DNA from: DASYAN01 sp036501345 | GTDB lineage: Bacteria > Chloroflexota > Ktedonobacteria > Ktedonobacterales > Ktedonobacteraceae | DNA length: 17,421 bases | Reading direction: 5' to 3' | Assembly: GCA_036501345.1 (NCBI GenBank) | Contig: DASYAN010000567.1 | Location: 1-17,421 of the forward strand | Shown: positions 7,570 through 14,428 of the stretch, piece after piece | How the letters are laid out: each line of letters starts with the position of its first letter | Numbering within the stretch: the first letter of the stretch is position 1 | Program-made: the position numbers and the translations under genes | The notes under the pieces: generated by a model | Told to the model about the DNA's origin: nothing | What the model saw: the letters and a program-made list of their open reading frames with translations, nothing else | Databases searched by the model: none

Positions 7570-9102
7570 TTAGTTGATAGTGTAGGAAACCGATATGGTC
7601 CATGTAGCGGAGCCTTTCGTGAAAGTAATGGATCCTTGATGTGTCCCTGTTCCCTTAGATATAAGGGATATTTGGACTTGCTCGCTCTCATGTAGAGCTA
7701 TGCTCTTGCTTGGTGCGGTCACATCGAACTGAGTTCCGTTATCGGTTTGTTCTGAATACGACCATGCTGTGATAGTTCCACCACAATTGGTCAATGTTAG
7801 CGTTTGTGTAGGAAAAGGAAAGGAATTGGATTGAGCGAAGAAAGCTAGATGTGAAGGGGAACCTGTGAGGCAATCGGGTTCTGATATTGATGAAGATGGT
7901 GGTATAGGTGTAGGCGTTGCTGATGTCGATAGTACGCCGCCAGGTGCGTTGACCGTCCCTATGGAATTAGTGCTTTTTGTCGTCGAGCCATCGTTTTTCG
8001 CGATCGGAGTAAGATTATGCTGTCCTGTGGCAGATGCAGGATGCTGCATCAAAGTATGGAAATGAGTGAAGCCATACCACAAGCCCATACTGCCAGCAAT
8101 CATCGTTAGCATGGCTGCAAGCACTAGCGCAGTTCGCCGGATAGTGCCGGGAGGTCGCGATCGTTGAGGAGTGGGTTTCGTTGGTACAAGTAATGGTGAC
8201 TTCTCGGCAGGAGCTGATGGAGTTTTTGATAGTGGAGATGGCAGTTGTACGGCAAAAATGTGGGTAGCCGTTAACTTAGGATCCTTACAGGCGTCGTGCA
8301 AGGCGTTAGCGAAAACTGTGACATTTTCATAGCGTTGGGCTGGCTTCTTTGCGAGAGCTTTGAACACGACACGCTCCACGGCGGCTGGCAGTCTGGGAAT
8401 TTTCTCGCGTAGTGAAGGAGGTGGGATGATCATGTGCTGGCTAGCAATTTCAGTGAAAGTGCCATTGAAGGGACGTTCCCCACACAACCATTCGTAGGTT
8501 GCGATTCCTAAAGCGTACTGATCGCTAGCAAAGCGGGCCTTACCCTGTAACTGCTCTGGAGCCATATAAGCGACTGTTCCCCCTACCTCCCTAGCAATCT
8601 GCGGACTCGTACTCTGGGCCACTACTGCAAGACCAAAATCACTCAACAGCACCTGATTTTCCGGTCCGAGAAGCATATTTGCTGGTTTGATATCGCGGTG
8701 GATCAGTCTTTTTCTATGCGCATAGTCTAATGCTGAAGCTACCTGTTGAACGATGGGCACAACCTGCTCAGGCGCTATGGGCTTCCCTGGCAGAAAATGC
8801 TGTCGCAGAGAGCCACTGGGAGCATATGTCACAACGAGGAAGGGGTTTCCATGTTCAACTCCATAGTCTAGCATCTGTATAATGTTGGGGTGTCGTAGTC
8901 TCGCAATCGTACGTGCCTCATTGAAAAAATCTTTCAGAGCCTTATGGGATAGCTCTACGTGCAACATTTTAATCGCGCCTTGCGTCTTCAGATGTATGTG
9001 CTCACCTAGATAGACATCCGCAAATCCACCGCGTCCTAGCCAATCAATGAGGTGGTAGTTTCCTACCTGCTGTCCCACGAGATCCTGAGGATTCTCAGAC
9101 AT
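7570..9102 (-). CDS. Membrane Ser/Thr protein kinase (PknB-like) with extracytoplasmic beta domain
   Basis: 510 residues, counted from ATG 9102. GGGAG sits eight bases before this ATG, whereas the in-frame TTG two codons upstream would be only two bases from it. The kinase domain (about 16-275) is complete: glycine loop GRGGFADV at 23-30, AIK lysine 45, Glu62, HRDIKPAN with D137, DFG at 155-157, and APE at 181-183, so it should be active. A Pro/Ser/Thr-rich linker leads to one membrane helix (about 324-344). A second low-complexity linker follows, and then a roughly 100-residue C-terminal domain with C411 and C440 and alternating beta strands, resembling Ig-like folds. The topology is kinase inside, beta domain outside. 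The ligand is unknown. It is convergent with the EMO gene, 25 bp away, and no substrate is evident. Confidence 0.93.
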   Translation of the reverse strand: MSENPQDLVGQQVGNYHLIDWLGRGGFADVYLGEHIHLKTQGAIKMLHVELSHKALKDFFNEARTIARLRHPNIIQMLDYGVEHGNPFLVVTYAPSGSLRQHFLPGKPIAPEQVVPIVQQVASALDYAHRKRLIHRDIKPANMLLGPENQVLLSDFGLAVVAQSTSPQIAREVGGTVAYMAPEQLQGKARFASDQYALGIATYEWLCGERPFNGTFTEIASQHMIIPPPSLREKIPRLPAAVERVVFKALAKKPAQRYENVTVFANALHDACKDPKLTATHIFAVQLPSPLSKTPSAPAEKSPLLVPTKPTPQRSRPPGTIRRTALVLAAMLTMIAGSMGLWYGFTHFHTLMQHPASATGQHNLTPIAKNDGSTTKSTNSIGTVNAPGGVLSTSATPTPIPPSSSISEPDCLTGSPSHLAFFAQSNSFPFPTQTLTLTNCGGTITAWSYSEQTDNGTQFDVTAPSKSIALHESEQVQISLISKGTGTHQGSITFTKGSATWTISVSYTIN

Positions 9103-9334
9103 GGTCAATGCTCCCTTAGCATTCTTTGATTTCTATTTTACCATGATCTAGCCGCCCGGGAGCTTTTTGACCCGAAAGTACAATGGGTTGGAAGAAACAA
9201 CTTTCTAATACCTTTCCGTTATAAGCTAATAAGCTCATTTGGCTATATCTGGTCTCACTTATGTTAGAATAGATCGTGTTATTACCAAGACCTCACCATT
9301 GGTAAATAATAACAGGTGGAAGGCAGAATATTTT

Positions 9335-10642
9335 ATGGACAACTTTCTTGGGATCGAAATCATCGTTATTTTCATCCTAATTCTGGCTAATGGCTTCTTC
9401 GCAGCCTCGGAGATTGCTATTGTCTCGGCTCGTCGTAGTCGTCTACAGCAGCAGGCTGATGCAGGAAAACAAAGTGCCAAGCAAGCACTTTATCTCACAG
9501 AACACACCGATAATTTCCTGGCAACAGTCCAGGTAGGCATTACGCTCATCAGTACCCTGGCTGCTGCATTTGGTGGCGCGAGCATCAGCACACCACTAGC
9601 GCAGTGGATCAGGACATTTCCGCTACTCAAACCATATGCGGGTAGTATTGCCCTGGGTATAGTTGTGATCCTCATCACCTACTTCTCGCTAGTCCTGGGA
9701 GAATTGGCACCCAAGCGTTTGGCATTGCGAGCCTCCGAAAAGATTGCTACACGGGTAGCCCCTATTATGATGGTATTATCATCGATTGTGCGTCCGGTCA
9801 TTGCCATGCTCACATATTCTGCCGACTTGATCTTACGCCTGTTGGGCCAGCATAAGCCAGTCAGGGAGACGGTTACAGAGGAGGATATTGTCTATCTGGC
9901 ACGTGAGGGAGCTGTTAGCGGAACTGTTGAAAAGGAAGAACATGAGTTTATTAGGCGCGTCTTTCGTTTTACCGATCGCGATGTTAGCACTATCATGATT
10001 CCGCGTACAGAAATCGTCGCGATAGAAGTCGGCACGCCCTTGTCAGAGGTAATCGAGACATTTCTAAGTTCCGGCTACACCCGTCTTCCACTCTATGAAG
10101 ACTCTCTCGATAACATTGTCGGGGTTCTCTATGCCAAGGATCTCTTGCGCTCACGTACGGAGCAAGCGGAAAAAGAGGTAGACCTGCGTGCAATTGCCCG
10201 CCCACCGTTCTTTATTTCGGAATATCAGCATGTTGATGACCTACTGACTACTTTTCGACGCAAGGGCATTCATATAGCAATTGTGATCGACGAATATAGC
10301 CAAGTCAGCGGACTAGTCACTCTGGAGGATGTACTGGAAGAGCTGGTCGGCGAAATCCAGGATGAGTATGATGTCCCAGCAAACAATGCCATTGTGCAAC
10401 GAGAAGATGGGAGCTGGCTTGTTGATGGCATGACTGACCATGAACTTGTTCGAGAGAAGATTGGCATGCATCCTCAACCTGAAAACGAACGCAGCGACTA
10501 CCATACTCTTGCGGGCATGATCCTGAAGCACGTCGGACATATCCCTAAAATAGGCGAAACAATCACTATCGGTGATTTTGTTATAGAGATTGTCGATATG
10601 GATGGCAGGCGCATTGACAAGGTGCTGATACGTAAAAAATAG
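9335..10642 (+). CDS. CorC/HlyC-type CNNM transporter-like membrane protein with CBS pair
   Basis: 435 residues from ATG 9335, which has AGGTGGAAGG about 11 bases upstream. A TTG 96 bp earlier is in frame but would add a non-hydrophobic leader, so I reject it. The order is: an N-terminal DUF21/CNNM membrane domain (about 1-190) with ANGFFAASEIAIVSARRSRL and GELAPKRLAL; a CBS pair (about 210-335) with the characteristic VSTIMIPRTEIVAIE, GYTRLPLYE and GLVTLEDVLEELVGEIQDEYD; and a C-terminal CorC_HlyC transport-associated domain (about 350-433). Members are linked to magnesium or cobalt efflux and resistance; the older 'hemolysin' name has little support. The gene stands alone on this strand. 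Its stop lies seven bases from the end of the convergent methyltransferase gene. Confidence 0.92.
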   Translation: MDNFLGIEIIVIFILILANGFFAASEIAIVSARRSRLQQQADAGKQSAKQALYLTEHTDNFLATVQVGITLISTLAAAFGGASISTPLAQWIRTFPLLKPYAGSIALGIVVILITYFSLVLGELAPKRLALRASEKIATRVAPIMMVLSSIVRPVIAMLTYSADLILRLLGQHKPVRETVTEEDIVYLAREGAVSGTVEKEEHEFIRRVFRFTDRDVSTIMIPRTEIVAIEVGTPLSEVIETFLSSGYTRLPLYEDSLDNIVGVLYAKDLLRSRTEQAEKEVDLRAIARPPFFISEYQHVDDLLTTFRRKGIHIAIVIDEYSQVSGLVTLEDVLEELVGEIQDEYDVPANNAIVQREDGSWLVDGMTDHELVREKIGMHPQPENERSDYHTLAGMILKHVGHIPKIGETITIGDFVIEIVDMDGRRIDKVLIRKK

Positions 10643-10649
10643 TTTGCAC

Positions 10650-11537
10650 CTATACACGAGTTTTGCTAATTACGAAATAGTGCTCCTGCGTTCGCTCGTT
10701 ATCTATATCTGCACCATAATAGTCATTGGCCCATTGCCACAAGCACTCGATAGACTTGTCAAAAATATCATCCGGAATGGTCCAAGAACTTGACCAAATC
10801 CGTTGTGCAATAGTTTCAATTATTGCACGAGGCACTACTGACTGTTTCCAGGTCAATATGCAGTCTGTCTCCGGCTCTAAACCGAGTGTCTCCAACCATT
10901 GTTTTATGGTGCTGCTAGATGCGCCTGGACGCTTGGTCTGACCGCCCAATTCTTGCACAAATCCGCGCCATTGACGAGTGATCAGCTGCCTATCTGAATT
11001 CTGGTGGTCATCCCAACAATGCAAGAACCAACCTCCAGGACGTAATACTCGCAAAACTTCTTTTATTACTTCCTGCCAACCTGTGAGCAAGTGGAAGATA
11101 TGTACAGCAATCACCACATCAAATGAAGCATTTGATAATGGTAAATGCTCAATATCAGCACAGACTAGACGGATCGAAGCTGGTGGATTAGCAGATGTAA
11201 AACGACTGATTAAGGGGCTATATGCTGTATCTTCATCGATAAAACTTCCCCAGGGTAAGAGGTCATTTCCATGCTCTTGCCAACTGGCCGTTCGCAGTTT
11301 TTCTTCAAAGACAGTCAGCATTTCCTCTGAAATATCGACACCTGTGCATGTGCGCCCCAGCAGAGCCAGAGGATAGGCGATCCGCCCTGTACCAACTCCT
11401 ATCTCCAGCAAGGCTGTTTGCTGTACGGCCTGTACGCTGGTATCGATGGTTTGAGCAATGCGCTGCGCAATAGTGTCAGGATAACCACGTGTAGCATCGT
11501 AGATATGAGCAACAGGATCAAATGAAACCGGTGGCAT
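10650..11537 (-). CDS. Class I SAM-dependent methyltransferase (Methyltransf_11-like)
   Basis: A 295-residue protein with a Rossmann methyltransferase core. Motif I is LLEIGVGTGR (about 43-52). The acidic end of strand 2 is GVDISEEML with D68. The motif II region is ICADIEHLPLSNASFDVVIAVHIFHLL-like, and RVLRPGGWFLHCW follows. The N-terminal FDPVAHIYDATRGYP is typical of small-molecule methyltransferases in this family. The substrate is unknown. GGGAG is placed seven bases before ATG 11537. An inverted repeat lies 27-55 bases upstream, in the gap after the acyl-CoA dehydrogenase gene, so expression could be regulated separately from that gene. Confidence 0.9.
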   Translation of the reverse strand: MPPVSFDPVAHIYDATRGYPDTIAQRIAQTIDTSVQAVQQTALLEIGVGTGRIAYPLALLGRTCTGVDISEEMLTVFEEKLRTASWQEHGNDLLPWGSFIDEDTAYSPLISRFTSANPPASIRLVCADIEHLPLSNASFDVVIAVHIFHLLTGWQEVIKEVLRVLRPGGWFLHCWDDHQNSDRQLITRQWRGFVQELGGQTKRPGASSSTIKQWLETLGLEPETDCILTWKQSVVPRAIIETIAQRIWSSSWTIPDDIFDKSIECLWQWANDYYGADIDNERTQEHYFVISKTRV

Positions 11538-11563
11538 GACTTAGCTCCCTCATTAAAAGATCA

Positions 11564-11592
11564 GGCGTGATAGCGATTGTTAATATCACGCC
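11564..11592. promoter_or_regulatory. Perfect 9-bp inverted repeat upstream of the methyltransferase gene
   Basis: GGCGTGATA (11564-11572) and TATCACGCC (11584-11592) are exact reverse complements around 11 bases. On the minus strand the dyad lies after the acyl-CoA dehydrogenase stop and 27 bases before the methyltransferase ATG. It could be an operator, or a terminator/attenuator between the two genes. The T-run that follows (CTTTT) is short and five bases off. Confidence 0.45.
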
Positions 11593-11632
11593 CATTTACC
11601 ACCTAACCAACAAACACACTTATTATGATGTT

Positions 11633-12781
11633 TTATAGCTCAGCCAGTAGGGTACGTGCAATCACAAGACGCTGAATCTGATTCGTCCCCTCGTAAATCT
11701 GCGTAATCTTGGCATCACGCATCATACGCTCGGCTGGATATTCCTTTATATACCCGTATCCACCAAGGACCTGGATCGCGTCATTAGTAACTTCCATGGC
11801 AGCATCTGAAGCAAACAACTTGGCCATGGCCGCATACTTGCTCACATTTTTGTCGCCCCGATCGATCATCTCGGCAGCATTATAGACGAGCAAACGAGAT
11901 GCCTCGACCTTGGTAGCCATGTCTGCCAGCATAAACTGAATGCCCTGATTTTCCATAATCGGTTTGTTGAACTGAATGCGCTGCTTGGCATAGGAGACAG
12001 CCAGGTCAAGTGCCCCTTGAGCAATACCAACCGCTTGGGCTCCAATACCTGGGCGAGTGCGATCTAGCGTCATCAAGGCAATTTTGAAGCCTTCCCCCTC
12101 ATCTCCAAGCAGGTTATCTGCCGGGACTTCACAATCATTGAAGATAAGTTCTGCCGTTTGCGATCCCTTAATCCCCATCTTATCCTCGATGCGCCCAACA
12201 GAAAAGCCTGGGAAATCTTTTTCTACAATAAAGGCACTAATCCCATGCGTCCCTTGTGCAGGCTCAGTCAGCGCGAAAATCGTATTGACCTGAGCCAAAC
12301 CTCCATTGGTGATAAAACGCTTTGAGCCATTGAGAATATAGGTATCATTCCGGCGCTTTGCAACTGTTCTCATTGCTGCTGCATCCGAACCCGAACCTGC
12401 CTCGGTCAGTCCAAAGGCGGCTAGCCACTCACCGCTGGCCAAGCGTGGTAGATACTTCTGCTTCTGTTCCTCTTTGCCGAACAGAACGATGGGAAGACTT
12501 CCTAGTTGCTGTACTGCGAGCAATAGGCCGGTAGTAGCGCAGCAGCGTGACAATTCTTCAATTGCCATCACAATCGCTAGTTTGCTGGCACCCAGACCAC
12601 CATATTCAATGGGGAACGGCATCGCATAGATATCTTGCTGTGCTAGTAGTGCTTTCATATCCCAGGGAAACTCCCCCGTGTGATCTATTTCTGCCGCGCG
12701 AGGAGCTACTTGAGCTTGCGCAATTTCACGAATGCCTGCAATAAGTGCTTTTTCGTCCTCAATGAGGTGGGACATAGCCAT
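11633..12781 (-). CDS. Acyl-CoA dehydrogenase
   Basis: A 382-residue flavoprotein of typical length. It shows the N-terminal helical domain, the FAD/substrate segment FGLTEAGSGSDAAAM, the beta-domain GSKRFITNGG, RTRPGIGAQAVGIAQGALD, the QVLGGYGYIKEYPAERMMRDAKI signature, and YEGTNQIQR, whose E364 is the position of the catalytic base in short- and medium-chain enzymes. It oxidises an acyl-CoA to the 2-enoyl-CoA in the cytoplasm and hands electrons to ETF, which this window also encodes together with its quinone oxidoreductase. Chain-length specificity cannot be read from the sequence. GGAG eight bases upstream supports ATG 12781 over the second ATG two codons later. It is probably monocistronic, or followed by the methyltransferase gene. 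Confidence 0.95.
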   Translation of the reverse strand: MAMSHLIEDEKALIAGIREIAQAQVAPRAAEIDHTGEFPWDMKALLAQQDIYAMPFPIEYGGLGASKLAIVMAIEELSRCCATTGLLLAVQQLGSLPIVLFGKEEQKQKYLPRLASGEWLAAFGLTEAGSGSDAAAMRTVAKRRNDTYILNGSKRFITNGGLAQVNTIFALTEPAQGTHGISAFIVEKDFPGFSVGRIEDKMGIKGSQTAELIFNDCEVPADNLLGDEGEGFKIALMTLDRTRPGIGAQAVGIAQGALDLAVSYAKQRIQFNKPIMENQGIQFMLADMATKVEASRLLVYNAAEMIDRGDKNVSKYAAMAKLFASDAAMEVTNDAIQVLGGYGYIKEYPAERMMRDAKITQIYEGTNQIQRLVIARTLLAEL

Positions 12782-12832
12782 GGATCGTACTCCTTTGTCT
12801 CTACCAATAGCAATACTATTCCCAATATGAGG

Positions 12833-12841
12833 AGTATAGCA
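12833..12841 (-). promoter_or_regulatory. Extended -10 promoter element of the acyl-CoA dehydrogenase gene
   Basis: On the minus strand TGCTATACT forms an extended -10 (TGn plus TATACT), about 50 bases before ATG 12781. No good -35 is present, which is acceptable for an extended -10 promoter. Confidence 0.4.
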
Positions 12842-12922
12842 TATTGTGTATATGTTAATGTTTAAACTAAATTAGCCGGGATCGGTCTGGGAAGCTGCTT
12901 GAGAGCTGTTTTTAGCTAGATT

Positions 12923-13031
12923 GAGGGCATTTCCTAACCCCGTGAGGGGTATTTGGCAGAGTCAGGTAAGCTGATCTCCTAAGCGCGTCTTTGCTCATTT
13001 CTGGGACCCAAAGGCGTTAGGAAATGCCCTC
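12923..13031. mobile_element. 109-bp MITE-like element with perfect 16-bp terminal inverted repeats
   Basis: GAGGGCATTTCCTAAC (12923-12938) and GTTAGGAAATGCCCTC (13016-13031) are exact reverse complements. They enclose 77 bp with no coding capacity and a small internal ACCCC/GGGGT hairpin (about 12937-12950). The arrangement is that of a miniature inverted-repeat element, or an insertion sequence that has lost its transposase. No clear target-site duplication is visible. On the right, the element edge coincides with the end of an isochorismatase-like remnant, consistent with insertion or recombination there. Confidence 0.6.
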
Positions 13032-13274
13032 CTCTTTATTGAACGCCGAGGTTGCATCGCTGGCAAAGACCACATGATAGCCGTAGTCAGTGGCTGAGCG
13101 GGCCGTGTGCTCAACGGCCATAGCCTTAATATTTTTCTCTCCTGATCGATAGCATATAGGGGGTGGTGAGGAGAAAACTAGCTCCCATGTCAGGGTACTG
13201 CCAAAGTGTTTCGAGTGCTTTTGGAGATGCCATCTATAGCTCTTCACTTCCGCAACAACTTCGTGCATTTGCAT
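13032..13274 (-). pseudogene. Truncated isochorismatase-family hydrolase remnant
   Basis: On the minus strand about 30 residues (13032-13121) read AVEHTARSATDYGYHV followed by VFASDATSAFNKE. This matches the conserved (C)VExTAR-A-x-DxGYxVxxxxDA segment of isochorismatase-like cysteine hydrolases. The usual catalytic Cys before VE is Ala/Met here. The homology stops exactly where the 16-bp inverted repeat begins, so the C-terminal helix region is lost and a stop follows within the element. The preceding part of the open frame (13122-13274) has no convincing match and no good ribosome binding site. It is a broken gene, not a functional 85-residue protein. The parent gene cannot be located in this window. 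Confidence 0.55.
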
Positions 13275-13388
13275 TGGGAAGCTTCCATAGAGATCTGCAC
13301 GCAGGATTTTTCAATCTATCTATGCACGTTGTTTACTGTATTATTAAGTACATTCTCTAAACACAAAATATAGAGGAGAAGCATTTTT

Positions 13389-14135
13389 ATGAGCGTGAAA
13401 GCACATAATACTGTCAAGCAGTTGAATTTTGCGGGCCCGCATATCGATGCAAAATGCATTGAACAGGCGAGGGATTATCCCATCCAGGGCCGAGCCATTG
13501 TGGTTAACCCTCACACCTCGAATGCATATATTGGTGAAACGCCCAAAAAGAGTATTCCACCCCTGTCATCAACCATCCTCAAAGATACACGTATTGAGCA
13601 AGCAGCATCCTTGATCTTATTGCAGGTTAAAGAAGAGGCTAACATCGGGAATATTATCCTGGAGCCCGGCTGGGATCTGTATGGAAACCTTGTCAAGAAG
13701 ATGCCAGGGAAGGACAAGAGCCTCCCCTATCCCCAAAATACTCCCCTATGGCGATCACCACAAGATGATGCAGGCATCATTACATTTGACCCGTCAGTCA
13801 TCCTTGACCAAGCTACTGCGCCACAGGGCCAAAAAACGTTTCAAGTCAAAGTCAATCTGTGGTTTGCACCCTCAAAAACCAATTGTTTTATTCATAACCA
13901 GCATGACTTTATCGAGATTCACTCGCAAGTCTATGGTTCTGGTAGAATGCAGAAGTTTAGAGCCCAAGACAATAATACACTCTACGAGGATTTACTGATG
14001 AGCCAGGGCTATACGACTCCAGTGCCATTTTGTAGTGTTGGGCCAAACACCACATTTATTTACCCATGGCACCAGTATTATGCTGATACAGATTGTATCT
14101 GGTTAGCAATTGAGTATCATCCTTGTAAGCAATGA
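13389..14135 (+). CDS. Cupin-like protein of unknown function, upstream of glucan-lyase-like GH31
   Basis: This 248-residue soluble protein has no signal peptide or membrane segment. The C-terminal half looks like a beta-barrel (cupin) metal site: H169-x-x-H172-x3-E176 with another H178, then GSGRMQKF, and later YPWH228QYYADTD leading to a final AIEYH. Cupin motif 1 normally reads HxH-x3/4-E, so the HxxH spacing is a variant. The N-terminal half is less clear and may be a second, degenerate barrel. The start at ATG 13389 has GAGGAG ten bases upstream. The GH31 glucan-lyase-like gene follows on the same strand after 293 bp. From family knowledge, the fungal aldos-2-ulose dehydratase that processes 1,5-anhydrofructose uses zinc-binding cupin domains, so a related role is conceivable. 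This is inference, and a sugar isomerase or unrelated cupin is equally possible. Confidence 0.65.
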   Translation: MSVKAHNTVKQLNFAGPHIDAKCIEQARDYPIQGRAIVVNPHTSNAYIGETPKKSIPPLSSTILKDTRIEQAASLILLQVKEEANIGNIILEPGWDLYGNLVKKMPGKDKSLPYPQNTPLWRSPQDDAGIITFDPSVILDQATAPQGQKTFQVKVNLWFAPSKTNCFIHNQHDFIEIHSQVYGSGRMQKFRAQDNNTLYEDLLMSQGYTTPVPFCSVGPNTTFIYPWHQYYADTDCIWLAIEYHPCKQ

Positions 14136-14153
14136 TTCATCAGAGTGAATCAT
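14132..14153. repeat. 8-bp perfect inverted repeat at the cupin gene stop
   Basis: ATGATTCA (14132-14139) and TGAATCAT (14146-14153) pair around six bases, overlapping the TGA stop. The stem is AT-rich and no T-tract follows, so termination would be weak. Confidence 0.35.
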
Positions 14154-14428
14154 GCTCTACGATCTGAGTGCAACTGACCATAAATGTGATCCGATTTTGT
14201 GATGGCAAGCAGCCTCATGATGAGAGGATCAACTCGGGACGTATTTGCACTTGGCTGTACTTATTACCCTCCGTTCGCTCGTTCCTTATGAAGCCAACGC
14301 GACATTCCAGTTTGTTCATGTGAAAATGGCGAATACTCAGCAATGACAAGCGGATTTGACCAAAAAATGAGCGAACCTTGGATTATTAGTTAGTGCTTCA
14401 TCTATTCTAGTATTCAGGGAGATTTTTT
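14136..14428. other. 293-bp gap between cupin and GH31 genes
   Basis: No gene is seen here. A possible weak promoter for the GH31 gene is TTGACC (14356-14361) with GATTAT (14381-14386), but the 19-bp spacer is long. AGGGAGA at 14416-14422 serves as the ribosome binding site. Whether the two genes share a transcript is unclear. Confidence 0.4.

Noticed and set aside
9103..9108. TTG start two codons before the kinase ATG
   Set aside because: It lies only two bases from GGGAG, while ATG 9102 has proper spacing.
9239..9334. TTG start extending the CorC-type protein by 32 residues
   Set aside because: The added residues are polar and unlike the family N terminus; ATG 9335 has a ribosome binding site and starts the first membrane helix.
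10978..11376. 132-codon open frame antisense to the methyltransferase gene
   Set aside because: Composition reflects the opposite-strand methyltransferase codons; no homology or ribosome binding site is evident.
13277..13286. Palindrome GGAAGCTTCC upstream of the cupin gene
   Set aside because: Short and more than 100 bp from the start codon; expected by chance in a window this size.
14265..14285. CGTTCGCTCGTT, also present near 10689
   Set aside because: Only 12 bases; the other copy is coding sequence of the methyltransferase, so chance similarity is sufficient.
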